Source: Breviolum minutum Mf 1.05b.01
Lineage: Eukaryota; Sar; Dinophyceae; Suessiales; Symbiodiniaceae
Direction: 5' to 3'
Assembly: GCA_000507305.1 (NCBI GenBank)
Contig: DF239856.1
Coordinates: forward strand, 62,001-126,000
Length of the DNA: 64,000 nucleotides
Shown here in pieces: positions 35,801-45,611 of this stretch. The stretch's first letter is position 1; each line of letters starts with the position of its first letter. The translations under genes and the position numbers were made by a program. A model generated the notes under the pieces. That model was not told where the DNA came from. It did not search any database and worked only from the letters and a program-made list of their open reading frames with translations.

Positions 35801-38170
35801 CAAATGAAAACAAACTGTGCAACATCAATCACTTTTGACCTATGACCCAGCTGACAAAAAGGAAAATGGACAAATTAAAGACTGCGCCACACCATCCACT
35901 TCCAACAAAAGCCCCAGCCTGTGTAGCTTGCTGGGGTGGAAAGTCCTTCATGTACTTGTCCTTATAATGTTGTCCAGTATCTTCTGGAGCACCTCATCCT
36001 TTGTGCACAGCATCAAGGACTTTCCTGGCACTGATTCCTTCGCCAGCTTGCACAAACTGAGCTCCATCCGATTGTGCACCAATCTCTCTAAGAGATTGAT
36101 GAGGGGTGCCCGACTGTTGAATGTGGAAACTTCAATTCCGTCGTCGTCTTCCTCGTCCTCACCGATTTCAGCATCTAAGTCCGGTGTCGGCATCCCTCCA
36201 GTGCCGTCCTCCTTGACTCCAAACTTGCGCACAAACCATCCGACGCCTACGTGCTCCTCAATCTCTGCGGCAAATTGACCTAGTTGGTGGTTTCAACCAA
36301 TCCGAAAAATAACAGACTGACACTGAATCATTAAATTTCCAAGAAGGGTTGAAAATGATTAATAAGTGAAACCACCACCGAGTGACTGTACGTCTTCTTC
36401 AAATGGATCATGAGGTCCCTTTTCACAAGCACTGCCTTAAGTCGAAGTCCGACGTCATAACGTCCTTTGCCCCAATTGATGTTTGTGAGGGTTCCACCTT
36501 TTCGCACGCCGCACTTGACTTCCAGCATCACCATCTGAACCTGGACAATGTGGGGCAGAGTGAAACATTTCTGGCTATTGGGACTGACATGGCACTGACT
36601 CAGAAAGCTGGCATTTGCATTGACTGACTGACAGAATTTCATCCAAGTTACGATGAAAGCAGCGTCGACGTCCGACAATGATAGTCCGGCAAGTGCTCTC
36701 ACAGCCGTGATACCATCAAATGGCGAGTCACGGGCAAAGTGGTACTCGCACATCATGATATACTTTGTGGTTAGCTTCAAGGCGCTCAGCTTATCCCCAC
36801 AGCTGATGTATCCTCAGCTGTCTGTCTATCGAAGCATGTGTATTGTGGAAGATGGTTCCTTCATGGTGTGAAAATCTGCGGAGTATCCATTCTCTCTCCA
36901 AAAAGTGACCGGCCCCATCAAAAGCCAAGCATCGCTTGACGGTGTCCTCGCTCCAACTTTGCCCCAGCTTCGCAGCATAAGGAGCCAGGGGCACATCGCC
37001 AACAGCTGTCATCAGCTTCCGCAACTCCATGCATCGCCCGAATGACGACATTCCCATCACCTCTACATGCAGGTTCTGTCCCCCCCATATCACTGTGTAA
37101 TCCACATTGTTGACACTCACACGGCGTACTGATAGTATTTACCGACCCTTCCTCACCTTGCGCTGATCTTCTTCTTCGTCCAACATTCCTGAACAAGAGG
37201 CAGAAACACTTGGTCAGTCTCAAGTTTAGATGTCTGGGCTGATCAGATGTCTTGCATCCAAATGACGGAAGCGATTGACGAGATTGTCGGCACCACACCC
37301 AAAGGGCCGGAAGGTGAACATGACGTCCATCAACGACTGCGTCATCCAGTGCAAGATATGATCGACGTCGGCGTCAACGTCCTTTGAATCATGAACCCAT
37401 TTCAGAACCAGGCAAGCAGCCGCCACCCTTAGCAACACTTTCATTTTTTTGAGTTGCGAAAAAGAAACACTGTGGAGATGAGATACACTTCAAGTTCAGA
37501 CTTTTAATCTATTGACACTCGCGAAAAAGAAAAATTGTGGAGATACACTTCAACATCTTCAAATTTATTGAGTCGCGAAAAAGAAGCATTGTTGAGACGA
37601 CATACCACTGACGAGAAGCTCTGCGTCAGACGACATTCTGAGAAGCCCTTCGAATGGCTTCGTGAAGTCAGCTGCGTCAGAATTTACCAAGATCGGCCGG
37701 CCAAACATCGTCTTCAAAGACACTGGCTGTTTGTCCCACATGTTCAGGCAAACCAGAATCTTCTTGGGGCAAATCGACTCATACACCTGCTCGTCGAAGG
37801 CAAGCCAGACAAAACTGCCGCCAATAGTCACCTCATCAACGTTGAACATATTAAACTGTAACTGTAATTTGACAATACCACTGTCGCTTTAGAGGGACTC
37901 TTGACGATTGAATCAATCAATAGCAACATCATGACTGAGGAAAACATCAGCAGCCAAGAAACTGGACCCGGCAATTTCTTTTCGACAGCGTCCGGCGTCA
38001 GCGTCACACAAGCTTCGCCCTTTGCTTCCGCCGGCATCGTAAACACCGACCTAGCAATCATGTAGGCCTTCTTCAACTGTGCTTGAAACCCCGTTTCATT
38101 GCAAACCTCCGCCTCCAGCAATGTAGCAAAGTCCCATTTCAGTACAGACTTGCACAGCCGTACCCGGGTA
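32900..38170 (-). CDS. Long multi-exon gene of unknown function with a methyltransferase-like segment
   Basis: A run of minus-strand exons without recognised family: about 38170-37930 (KAYMIARSVFTMPAEAKGEA), 37850-37600 (FNVDEVTIGGSFVWLAFDEQ), 37440-37230, 37120-36860, 36780-36387 (KRDLMIHLKKTY), 36279-35950 (QFAAEIEEHVGVGWFVRKFG), 35830-35600, 35520-35080, 35007-34660, about 34545-34403 (ending HVFSADIL), 34314-34201 (VSFGCGSGYSLFGALLSNMR), 34081-33785 (Pro/Thr-rich) and 33334-33040. The FGCGSG followed by NMRVIGA resembles motifs I and II of class I SAM-dependent methyltransferases. Introns 36386-36280 and 34402-34315 are complete introner-like elements. Whether this is one gene or several is unknown. 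Confidence 0.5.
32965..33033. mobile_element. Introner-like element, copy D
   Basis: CTGGTTGGTGGTTC and GAAACCACCCACCAG ends, 69 bp, with exact 4-bp duplication AGTA on both sides (32961-32964, 33034-33037). It interrupts an open minus frame right after VKDCY. Here the duplicated target has no GT, so if spliced the donor must be inside the TIR (CTG|GTGGGTGG). Confidence 0.88.
34315..34398. mobile_element. Introner-like element, copy E, forming a complete intron
   Basis: 84 bp with flanks TTAC/TCAC (minus GTGA/GTAA). On the minus strand the intron 34402-34315 starts with GT from the target copy and ends with the element's CCAACCAG; splicing joins FSADIL to VSFGCGSGY in phase 0. Confidence 0.85.
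36280..36382. mobile_element. Introner-like element, copy F, forming a complete intron
   Basis: 103 bp between exact TGAC duplications (36276-36279, 36383-36386). The minus-strand intron 36386-36280 starts GTCACTCGGTGG and ends ACCAACTAG; removal restores TAC-AGT-CAA and the frame LKKTYS-QFAAEIEEH. Confidence 0.9.
37440..37600. repeat. Imperfect tandem repeat, about 60-70 bp, three copies
   Basis: Each copy has GCGAAAAAGAAAMA-TTGTGGAGAT followed by ATACACTTCAA and a short AT-rich spacer. It lies between two exons of the unknown long gene. Confidence 0.75.
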
Positions 38171-38370
38171 CAGCAGACGCAACAATCAAAAAATAGCATT
38201 TGTCACTTGGACTTGCACGGCCGTACCCGGGTACGGTCGTGCAAGTCCAAGTGACAGATGCAATGATGCAGACGCAACAATCAAAAATCTAAGTGTTTGC
38301 ACAGCCGTACCCGGGTACAGCAGACGCAAGAAGATTCTAAGTGTTTGCACTACCTGGGTACAGCAGACAC
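38150..38370. repeat. GTACCCGGGTAC palindrome cluster with a 66-bp near-perfect palindrome
   Basis: 38196-38261 is a loop-free palindrome (33-bp arms, two mismatched pairs) centred on CCCGGG. Nearby copies of GCACAGCCGTACCCGGGTAC followed by AGCAGACGCAA sit at about 38151 and 38298, with a shorter CTACCTGGGTAC form near 38350. Confidence 0.9.
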
Positions 38371-38800
38371 CACACTCGAAATCTAAGTTGCTGAGAAGGC
38401 CACCATCGTGAATTTTTTTGAGAGGGCCACTATCGCAAAAAAAAACCTAAACCCTAAACTATTTTTGAAATTCTTGTCAGGAAAGAAGGGGGCCATTGTC
38501 AAACAACCAGCCCAGAGTCCAAAACCCTAAATTCCAAATCCAGTTATTGTCAGAAGATCAGGGTGCCACTTCCAAAAACTCCTGGGTACACTTCATTTCA
38601 AAATCTTGCGATACCGTTTCAAACGTACCAGTATTGAACACGCAGCTTCATTTTGGACACTCTAGCACCCTCGGTCCAAGTCACTTTACACCGCTACAAT
38701 ACTACTAATCTTAGCACTGAAGCAAACAGTGCTCCCGTCAACGTCTAACTACTGAAGCCAAAAACCGTCAATCAATGTAAGTGACGTCCAAACACAGCCT

Positions 38801-40497
38801 TCAACGTCCGACGTCCGGCATTGGCAGCAGTCCGGCTTTGTAGAAAAACGCAAGGCCCAGCGCAACACCAACATCCGCTTGGTGCATGGCATTGCCAATC
38901 ATCTCCTTATCTGATAGCAGGACACTAATTTGGTTGCTGGTAAGTGCGGAACAGTAATTTAAGATTAACCTCGCATGTTGACTCAGTCTGACAGTTAAAC
39001 AACCAGCTAAACCAAGATTCCTTTGCCTTGTTCTCCGTGAGTCCTTCGAAGTTGACGCTGGCGTCCGACGTCACGCGATGACGAAGTCCGAAGAGAGAAG
39101 CAAGCTCACAAGCAGTGAGCACACGTCCGACGCGCATCGCGTGAATCGCCTCAGAGGCAAACCGGGGATGTTTATCAAACCACTGTTCATAACAAAGCAG
39201 ACATAACAAAACAACACTTGTAACGAAAAGTGAGTCAAATTATTAGTTAATAAGTCTAATTGGTGCGACAAGTGGCAGCTTTTGTGGCGACCGTCGGGAC
39301 AAGTCCGTCATTCCTCATGCCACAGCGAAAGATGCTCTGCGTCTTGTCCAGGACCATGAGGGTTGTGTCCAACGGCTTGGCAGAGTAGCTCATGATATTC
39401 AACAGGCTGCGCTCCCTTGGGCTGCAGCCTTGAAAAACACCATTCACCTCCATCAGCTCCACGTACGTGATCTTCCCTTGCTCGTTTTTCCACCAAGGCA
39501 TCTTATCCTGCAGGTATTGCAGGTGAGCTGTTCTCCAACTACAGGTCTTTCCCGGGTCCCCTGCGCACCCACACTTGCAAGGGTGCTGTGGGCAAACGAC
39601 CACACTGGCAGTTGACCACCCTGTTCATCTCGTCCAACGTCGGCAATTCATGAAGGCGCTCCCAGCCAACTGAGTAGGCGACCGGCTGGGCCAAGCCCAA
39701 GAAGGACATATACGTCAGCGCCCAGCTGGGAACGTCCTCATAGCAGCTTCGCTTGACGTCCGCCATCTTGGCCTGCATGAAGTCCGAAAACGTCAAAGCC
39801 TCGGCGTCCAGCGTCGTCTGATCGGCGTCCGGCGTTGTCATCCGGCGAACCCCAATAGCATACCAGCGCGGTCTGCACATGGGAAATTGAAACGGGATTG
39901 GAGACATGTTGCGGAAGATTGTGATGAGGTATTCATCCCCCAGCTCAGCCTGAAACTGTTTATAGAGATATTCCAGGTCTTTCTGACCTCGGTTTGGGAA
40001 TTGGTCTTCCGCTTTGCCATCCCCTCAACCTTAGGGCAGGGATGTGAAACATTGAGCTCACCAATTGCCAGTTTTTTTACTTCAGAAGCCAAGAGACACA
40101 TTCCATCAGCCAAATCTGTGGTTGCACGTGCTTGATGGTCGTTACGCCGATTCCAGCAGGAAGCGAGTTTGGATCGCGAAACCCCTTGCCAGCACCTCTC
40201 CTTAGAGCAAATGACAAATTGAGTCATATAACGTGGCTGCCATGATTAGAAGGCCGAAATCAGTGTAAAAAATGATAATAGGCTGAATATCTCTGTTCCA
40301 TGAGTGCTGTGTTGCATCAGCAAATTACAGGCGGCACCAAGAGTCATACTCCAGGGCGTGCAGGGGAAGCCCAACACTATGCAGCCAATCCCGGGCGGGA
40401 TACAAAGCCACTCCTTTGTGCAAAGGTCTTGGACAAGCACCGATGTTCGTCCGTCGTTCTCGACCTGTGTCCGACGAGTGTTCATGTCCACCGACAA
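38801..40497 (-). CDS. C5-cytosine DNA methyltransferase, multi-exon
   Basis: Motifs in the expected order: IV in about 40480-40290 (GIGCIVLGFPCTPWSM, catalytic Cys in the PC pair); a VI-like segment near 40140-40075 (VQPQIWLMECVSWL, with ECV where ENV is usual); about 40010-39600 (KDLEYLYKQFQAELGDEYLI, then PMCRPRWYAIGVRR, equivalent to motif VIII QxRxR); about 39540-39262 (MRNDGLVPTVATKAA, motif IX-like); 39200-39030 (GRVLTACELASLFGL); and 38910-38801 with motif X (EMIGNAMHQADVGVALGLAF), stop TGA at 38803-38801. The C-terminal residues and stop are encoded by GTCCGACGTC-type sequence. Dinoflagellates are known to have many such genes, some within retrotransposons; no reverse transcriptase is seen here. 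Intron edges are mostly unresolved. Confidence 0.8.
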
Positions 40498-41013
40498 AAT
40501 GCCTGAGGCAAAGATTGATTCAAAGGCTGAAACCTACTTGAAGCTTTAAGATGCAACCAACAATTTCTGAATGTGACTCAGAACAAAGTTAACCAAGAGG
40601 CGGGGGTGGTGATTGTTCCGCATAAAATGCAAGACGTCAGGGTCCACGTCACAGGCACCAGTCAAGTTGACCTGGAAATTGACGTCCCTCTTGGCGAGCT
40701 CGTCAAACCTTCAAGTCATGAGAAACTCACTGAAATAGAATCTGGTTCAGTGACGAACTTTGACTGACGAGTCTATATCAATGCAAGCAGGCTACAAAGT
40801 TTTGAAGGCATATATCTCCGAGCCAAGCCCGCAGCAGTCGCTCCACACATTCACAACTGTGGGTCTGCCACCAGCTGCCATCGAAAGCGAGGCCTCCAGG
40901 TGATTCGTTTCTACTATGGGAAATCAATGGACGGAAATCACATCAAGCCACCATTTCTTTGAAATTTTTCCAGGCATCTTAAGCATGTGCAAGCCTCTGG
41001 AAGTTGCTGAATC

Positions 41014-41049
41014 AGGGACTGAGCCCAAGCAGTAAAGGGCTCAGTCCCT
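41014..41049. repeat. Hairpin AGGGACTGAGCCC
   Basis: 13-bp perfect arms with a 10-nt loop AAGCAGTAAA. Confidence 0.93.
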
Positions 41050-41120
41050 GCGTGCGTGTCAGGCCAGAACCACATGTCCCTTGGCTTGCGGTCCTAGCAG
41101 GCAAGAAAATTCAACTGCAC

Positions 41121-41143
41121 CACAATGCTTGTCAAGCATTGTG
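41121..41143. repeat. Hairpin CACAATGCTTG
   Basis: 11-bp perfect arms around a single T. Confidence 0.9.
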
Positions 41144-41189
41144 TCAAACCATGTCAGTCAACTGGCCTGCTTGAACCTCCCTTTACTTC

Positions 41190-41726
41190 TCAACCTCTCG
41201 ATTGGATCTTCGCTACTTTCCATGGCCTGATGGAAAGGCAACTATGATCACGGGATGTTGCAACTGACAGCACAAAATGCTGGCCCGCCTTCAGCATGGA
41301 AGTCCCTTTCGGTGTCCTGGGTTTTTTCGGCTTTGGGCTCATGGAGCCCCAGGCCGCGGTGGGCTGGTCAGCAGAGCCCTTCATGGCCTTCGGGGCCTTC
41401 ATGGCCTTCGGGGCCTTCATGGCCTTCGGGGCCTTCATGGCCTTCGGGGCCTTCATGGCCTTCGGGGCCTTCATGGCCTTCGGGGCCTTCATGGCCTTCG
41501 GGGCCTTCATGGCCTTCGGGGCCTTCATGGCCTTCGGGGCCTTCATGGCCTTCGGGGCCTTCATGGCCTTCGGGGCCTTCATGGCCTTCGGGGCCTTCAT
41601 GGCCTTCGGGGCCTTCATGGCCTTCGGGGCCTTCATGGCCTTCGGGGCCTTCATGGCCTTCGGGGAATTCATGGCCTTTGGGGCCTTCATGACCTTCGGA
41701 ACTTTGCTGGCGGAAGGCCTGACCAA
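41190..41726 (-). CDS. Basic KAPKAM-repeat protein segment
   Basis: The minus frame reads SASKVPKVM, then about seventeen or more copies of the hexapeptide KAPKAM (some variants, e.g. NSPKAM), then KGSADQPTAAWGSMSPKPKK. The DNA is an 18-bp tandem repeat, so all frames are open, but only this one gives a Lys/Pro/Ala-rich, linker-histone-like product, and it agrees with the strand of neighbouring genes. Met/Lys/Ala repeat proteins are common in dinoflagellates. The function is unknown; nuclear or nucleic-acid binding is only a guess. Confidence 0.5.
   Translation of the reverse strand: MVRPSASKVPKVMKAPKAMNSPKAMKAPKAMKAPKAMKAPKAMKAPKAMKAPKAMKAPKAMKAPKAMKAPKAMKAPKAMKAPKAMKAPKAMKAPKAMKAPKAMKAPKAMKAPKAMKGSADQPTAAWGSMSPKPKKPRTPKGTSMLKAGQHFVLSVATSRDHSCLSIRPWKVAKIQSRG
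41375..41700. repeat. 18-bp minisatellite, about 17 copies
   Basis: Unit ATGGCCTTCGGGGCCTTC on the plus strand is nearly perfect from about 41381 to 41670, with variants at the distal edge. Confidence 0.97.
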
Positions 41727-41992
41727 GTTCAGAAAGCGTCAGCCCCCAAATACATTTCAACTACCAGTTTGACTAACTCAAGCGCTGGGCCGGCTTGCCG
41801 CTTGATTGCCGCTGGCTTGCGGGGCCTTGGGATCCACAACTAACAAACATGGTGCCTTACAGAGGTGACACAGGTCTAAAATAAATCTGACAGACAAAGT
41901 CAGCGCTTCCAAACCCAAGTCTGGTTTCAAACTACATGTGAAGCTGCTCGGATCATATTTTGCCAAGAGCGGAGCAATCTGACGTTGAATGC

Positions 41993-42933
41993 TCAGCATT
42001 CTGCTGTTGACGCTTTCAATCTTTTTGACAAAGGTGCCTGGACATCATATTCTCCAGGCACTGCAATAGAAACTGGAAAGCTCTCACTGGATGTAGCACC
42101 AATCGAATCGCCATCAATTGTTTGATGTTCCGCGATGGACGTCGGACGTTTGGCGATGGACGATGTTTGATGTTTGGCGATGGACGTCGGAGGTTTGGCG
42201 ATGGACGATGGTGTCAAAGCGTTTGACGTCAGACGATGTTCTGTAAAGCCCGCCTTGGCAGCAGCCTGACGAGCTTCATGCAACTCCTTGAGTTCTTGAA
42301 TGCTGACCATGCGTGTTGGTTTGGAGTAATCCACCTCCTCCCCTTGTTTGAGCTTCTTCTTCATAGCAAACCAAAAACTTTGCGGCAAATCCATGGCAAG
42401 CTTCGTGGCAATGCGGTGGGCCACAAGTTTGTGGGAAGGATAGTCCTTAGATAGTTACACTCAAAATCCTTGCAGCGGAGATGAAGGACACAAGTCTGAC
42501 AAAGTACGACTTTGTCAGACTTGTCTTTCATCTCAGCTGCAAGACTGAGAAATCTGGATCCAGCTGAAGAATTCGATAACCAACAACTACTCAGATATTT
42601 CGCCTTATGATCGGTATCTAGCGTCCAATGTCCGACATGCAGAAATGTCTCAGCCCGTGCATGGACACACGACCTGCCAGTTAATCTGGGATTTCTGACT
42701 CTAGACAAAATCCGATTCGGAATTTGTCTGGAGGCAGTGTTCCCAAAATTTGCTGACATTGGCCAAGCATCTGACTCAATCATTTTCTCATAGCGATTCC
42801 ACCATGTCTTGAACGTCTCCTCCTCCCACCAGGCGTTGAACTCTGCAGAGTTCATGCCCACTACAGCGCGGAATGATTCCATTGCTTCAGCGCCAGACCC
42901 CAATCTATGACGACTGTACTCAACCCAGAACAT
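41993..42933 (-). CDS. Exons of an unidentified minus-strand gene with SIAK-PT repeats
   Basis: The upstream exon begins FWVEYSRHRLGSGAEAMESF, continues AEFNAWWEEETFKTWWNRYE, and ends near 42700. The downstream exon (about 42430-41995) reads HRIATKLAMDLPQSFWFAMK, then four degenerate SIAKPPT-like units (GTCGGACGTTTGGCGATG DNA), then LSKRLKASTAEC. The intron between them carries a 69-nt hairpin at 42472-42540. The KAPKAM segment lies just downstream and may belong to the same gene. No family is recognised. Confidence 0.5.
42472..42540. repeat. 69-nt hairpin
   Basis: Arms begin GCAGCGGAGATGAAGGACAC and pair nearly perfectly with the reverse complement ending ATCTCAGCTGC, with a tiny loop at GTACGAC. 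It lies in a candidate intron. Confidence 0.9.
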
Positions 42934-43541
42934 CGTCTGACGTCAAGCAAACGTCTGGAAGCCTTGTAAATGTAAAAATATCTTGAAACTGTTACTCGCA
43001 ATGCTGGACACTCCATGCTTCTATGTCGAGCCAAATCATGTCAAAACAGCAGCTGGTGATTAAACCTTTAGGGTGACACGTGCTGAATGAAAGGCTGACG
43101 TTACCACAATTTCAAGGGCATGTTGACAATCAGCGGTCCGCAAACTTTCGGCGATGGACGTCGGGCGTGGGACGTGCGGCTAACGGCCTTGGCGTTTGAC
43201 GCACTGACTCATTTCCAATGGAAAAGTGGAGTTTGTTCAGAAAATTGACAGCGCCGCCATTGAGCTACTGACGGATTGAATTGCAATATGCGCTGTTGCT
43301 CTGTTTTATTATGAAATGACTCCGAGCCAATAAAAATAAAATGATCACAACGGACAAGTGCAGCAAGTACTCAACAACTGGTGGACACATCACAAATGAA
43401 GTGACTGACAAATATACCCCCTTTGGCCTCTTCCGTTGCCGCCACATCAGAGAAAGCCTCACATTCCCAAACTCGTGGGCAAGCGACTGAAAACACGTGA
43501 AAACTCAACTGCCCTTTCGCCTCCTCAAATGGATAAGGCAC

Positions 43542-43695
43542 GTTTGTGCAAGATTTTGCCGATGTTGGCAGAATCTTTCCAAGAGATCAAGGCCTCGACC
43601 GCCTTGCCCGAAAACATACAATGTTTCGGGCAAGGCGGTCGAGGTCTTGATCTCTTGGAAAGGTTCTGCCAACATCGGCAAAATCTTGCACAAAC
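43542..43695. repeat. 154-nt hairpin with about 74-bp arms
   Basis: The left arm starts GTTTGTGCAAGATTTTGCCG and the right arm returns to CTTGCACAAAC. The apex lies between CCCGAAAACA and TGTTTCGGG. Only a few mismatches. Confidence 0.95.
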
Positions 43696-43715
43696 TCAGC
43701 ATCTTGCAAACGCAA

Positions 43716-43807
43716 ACCGGACAAGGCACGTTTGTTTACTGGTACTACGAGTATCGTCAGACGTCTGTCGATCCATAGTACCAGTAAACAAACGTGCCTT
43801 GTCCGGT
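43716..43807. repeat. 92-nt hairpin with 31-bp perfect arms
   Basis: The left arm starts ACCGGACAAGGCACGTTTGT; the right arm ends ACGTGCCTTGTCCGGT. The loop contains CAGACGTCTG. Confidence 0.95.
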
Positions 43808-43928
43808 CCCCAACCTGGATAAGTCATGTCCACTTCAATATCAATTACTTGCTGATGTCAATTTCTAAACTACTTTCTGATGTCACTGGATGTCTTGCCT
43901 CCTCCGTCACCGCCGCAACACAGAAGAC

Positions 43929-44000
43929 AGAGGAAGGAACACAGCTTGTCGCATTTCAATCCCATGGGATTGAAGTGTGACAAACTGTGTTTCTTCCTCT
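43929..44000. repeat. 72-nt hairpin with about 35-bp arms
   Basis: AGAGGAAGGAACACAGCTTG pairs with AACTGTGTTTCTTCCTCT; apex ATCCCATGGGAT. Confidence 0.93.
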
Positions 44001-44050
44001 TTCTCCCGTGTGACCCGCCAAATCAGAAAGCCTCACAGAAAGCCAAAGAA

Positions 44051-44140
44051 ACCAAAGGCGTTGCTGGAGGAACACGAGGAGGACTTGAGTAAGACTTCTG
44101 ACTCAAGTCTTCCTGGTGTCCATCGAGCAACGCCTTTGGT
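44051..44140. repeat. 90-nt hairpin with about 40-bp arms
   Basis: ACCAAAGGCGTTGCTGGAGG pairs with the right end AGCAACGCCTTTGGT; loop AAGACTTCTG. Confidence 0.93.
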
Positions 44141-44144
44141 TGGT

Positions 44145-44885
44145 GCCAACCTGAACCAGGAAGTTGACAGCAGAAAAATCATCGTTACAAATGCTGAGCC
44201 ACTTTCAATGCTGAGATACACCCTCTTGCCTCCACCATTGCTTGAAGGACATCGGAAGGATTCCTGCTTCCGGTGTCCTTCCAGCAATCCTTGTCCGGTT
44301 GGTGCCAACCTGAACCAAAGCAGGAAGTTGACAGAAAATCACCATGACAAACCACTTTCACAATGCTGAGATAGATACGTCCGTCGTCCGTCAAACTTGC
44401 AAAAATGAGAAGGCCACTGAAATGGTTAAACCTGAACCAAAGCAGGAAGTTGACAGAAAATCACCATGACAAACCACTTTCACTACGCTGAGATAGAAAC
44501 GTCCGTCGTCCGTCAAACTTGCAATACTGAGAAGGGCACTGAAATGGTTAAACCTGAACCAAAGCAGGAAGTTGACAGAAAATCACCATGACAAACCACT
44601 TTCACAATGCTGAGATAGAAACGTCCGTCGTCCGTCAAACTTGCAATACTGAGAAGGGCACTGAAAGTGTTAAAATGGTTAAACCTGAACCAAAGCAGGA
44701 AGTTGACAGCTGAAAAGTCACCGTGACAAATGCTGCGCAACTTGCAATACTGAGAAGGACGCTGAACTTTTAAATGGCAACCGACCTGAACCAAAGCAGG
44801 ACGTTGACAGCAGAAAATCACCGTGACAAACACTGAGTCACGTTCACAATGCTGAGATAGAAACGTCCGTCGTCCGTCAAGGTCC
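44145..44885. repeat. Five to six tandem units of about 105-135 bp
   Basis: Each unit has AACCTGAACCAAAGCAGGAA, GTTGACAG, AAAATCACCATGACAAACCA, CAATGCTGAGATAGAAACGT and CCGTCGTCCGTCAA. Starts are near 44149, 44309, 44429, 44551, 44685 and 44788. Confidence 0.9.
44237..44288. repeat. 52-nt hairpin
   Basis: ATTGCTTGAAGGACATCGGA pairs with TCCGGTGTCCTTCCAGCAAT with two mismatches. Confidence 0.92.
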
Positions 44886-44908
44886 GGGTTCGACACCACC
44901 ATGCAGAA

Positions 44909-44960
44909 GTGTAGCATGGCCACTACTATCCTTGCAAGGATGGTAGTGGCCATGCTACAC
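44909..44960. repeat. 52-nt near-perfect palindrome
   Basis: GTGTAGCATGGCCACTACTA pairs with TAGTGGCCATGCTACAC, apex CTTGCAAGG. A partial third copy of the arm follows at about 44967-44985. Confidence 0.93.
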
Positions 44961-45214
44961 TACTGAAGGTAGTAGTGGCCATGCTGCACTTATCTCTGGA
45001 GGCCTGGCAAGTGTGAATCAGTGAAAGATGTTTTCAGTTGCTTTGGGCACTAATTTGTCAGTGGGCAGCTTGTACTCTGCTAATGCCGGTGGATGCATTT
45101 TGACTGGCTATAGATGAGCCGTGTGCTGTGAAGAGTCTGTACAGGAAAGGTAAAAGTAGGCGGTGCTTACCACCAATTCCCCTTGGCCACGGCTCCCAAC
45201 AAATTCTAGCACCA

Positions 45215-45275
45215 AAACAGCTCTTTCAAACTCAAAACAGCTCTTTCAAACTCAGAACAGCTCTTTCAAACTCAG
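45215..45275. repeat. Three tandem 19-bp units
   Basis: CAGCTCTTTCAAACTCA(A/G)AA repeated head to tail. Confidence 0.92.
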
Positions 45276-45293
45276 GGTTCAAAAGGCTTTTGA

Positions 45294-45590
45294 CTAATTT
45301 AACATTAAACTGTTGAGTGCGGGAGCCTTGGCCAAAGCATTCCACGTGTCACATGCCGTCCGACGTCTGACGTCCGACGTCGCACTGTTGACGCACATGA
45401 CACGTCCGACATCGCACTGTGAAACGTCCGACGTCGCACTGTTGACGCACATGACAACGGCCAACGGCTCACCGTCGGCGGTCACGACTGTCATCCCTCG
45501 CATAGCGAAAATGGCGCCAGTCCTTGGTAACATGCGAAAAGCAAATTTTAAAGAAATCTCTGAGGCAGGCTGAAGCGTGTGAAGCAACAA
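45294..45590 (-). CDS. Candidate exon with CVNSATSDV repeats
   Basis: The open frame reads KFAFRMLPRTGAIFAMRGMT, then a duplicated VMCVNSATSDV unit made by GTCCGACGTC-containing DNA, then TACDTWNALAKAPALNSL. It may be an exon of the unidentified gene to its right. No domain is recognised. Confidence 0.35.
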   Translation of the reverse strand: MLLHTLQPASEISLKFAFRMLPRTGAIFAMRGMTVVTADGEPLAVVMCVNSATSDVSQCDVGRVMCVNSATSDVRRRTACDTWNALAKAPALNSLMLN

Positions 45591-45611
45591 TCTAAAATAT
45601 AAATGATGTCG

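Noticed and set aside
38801-40497. Retrotransposon carrying the methyltransferase
   Set aside because: No reverse transcriptase, integrase or long terminal repeats are visible nearby.
41277-41843. Plus-strand frames of the 18-bp repeat (FMAFGA, LHGLRG, SWPSGP)
   Set aside because: An 18-bp repeat opens every frame; the hydrophobic or Trp-rich products are not credible and neighbours are on the minus strand.
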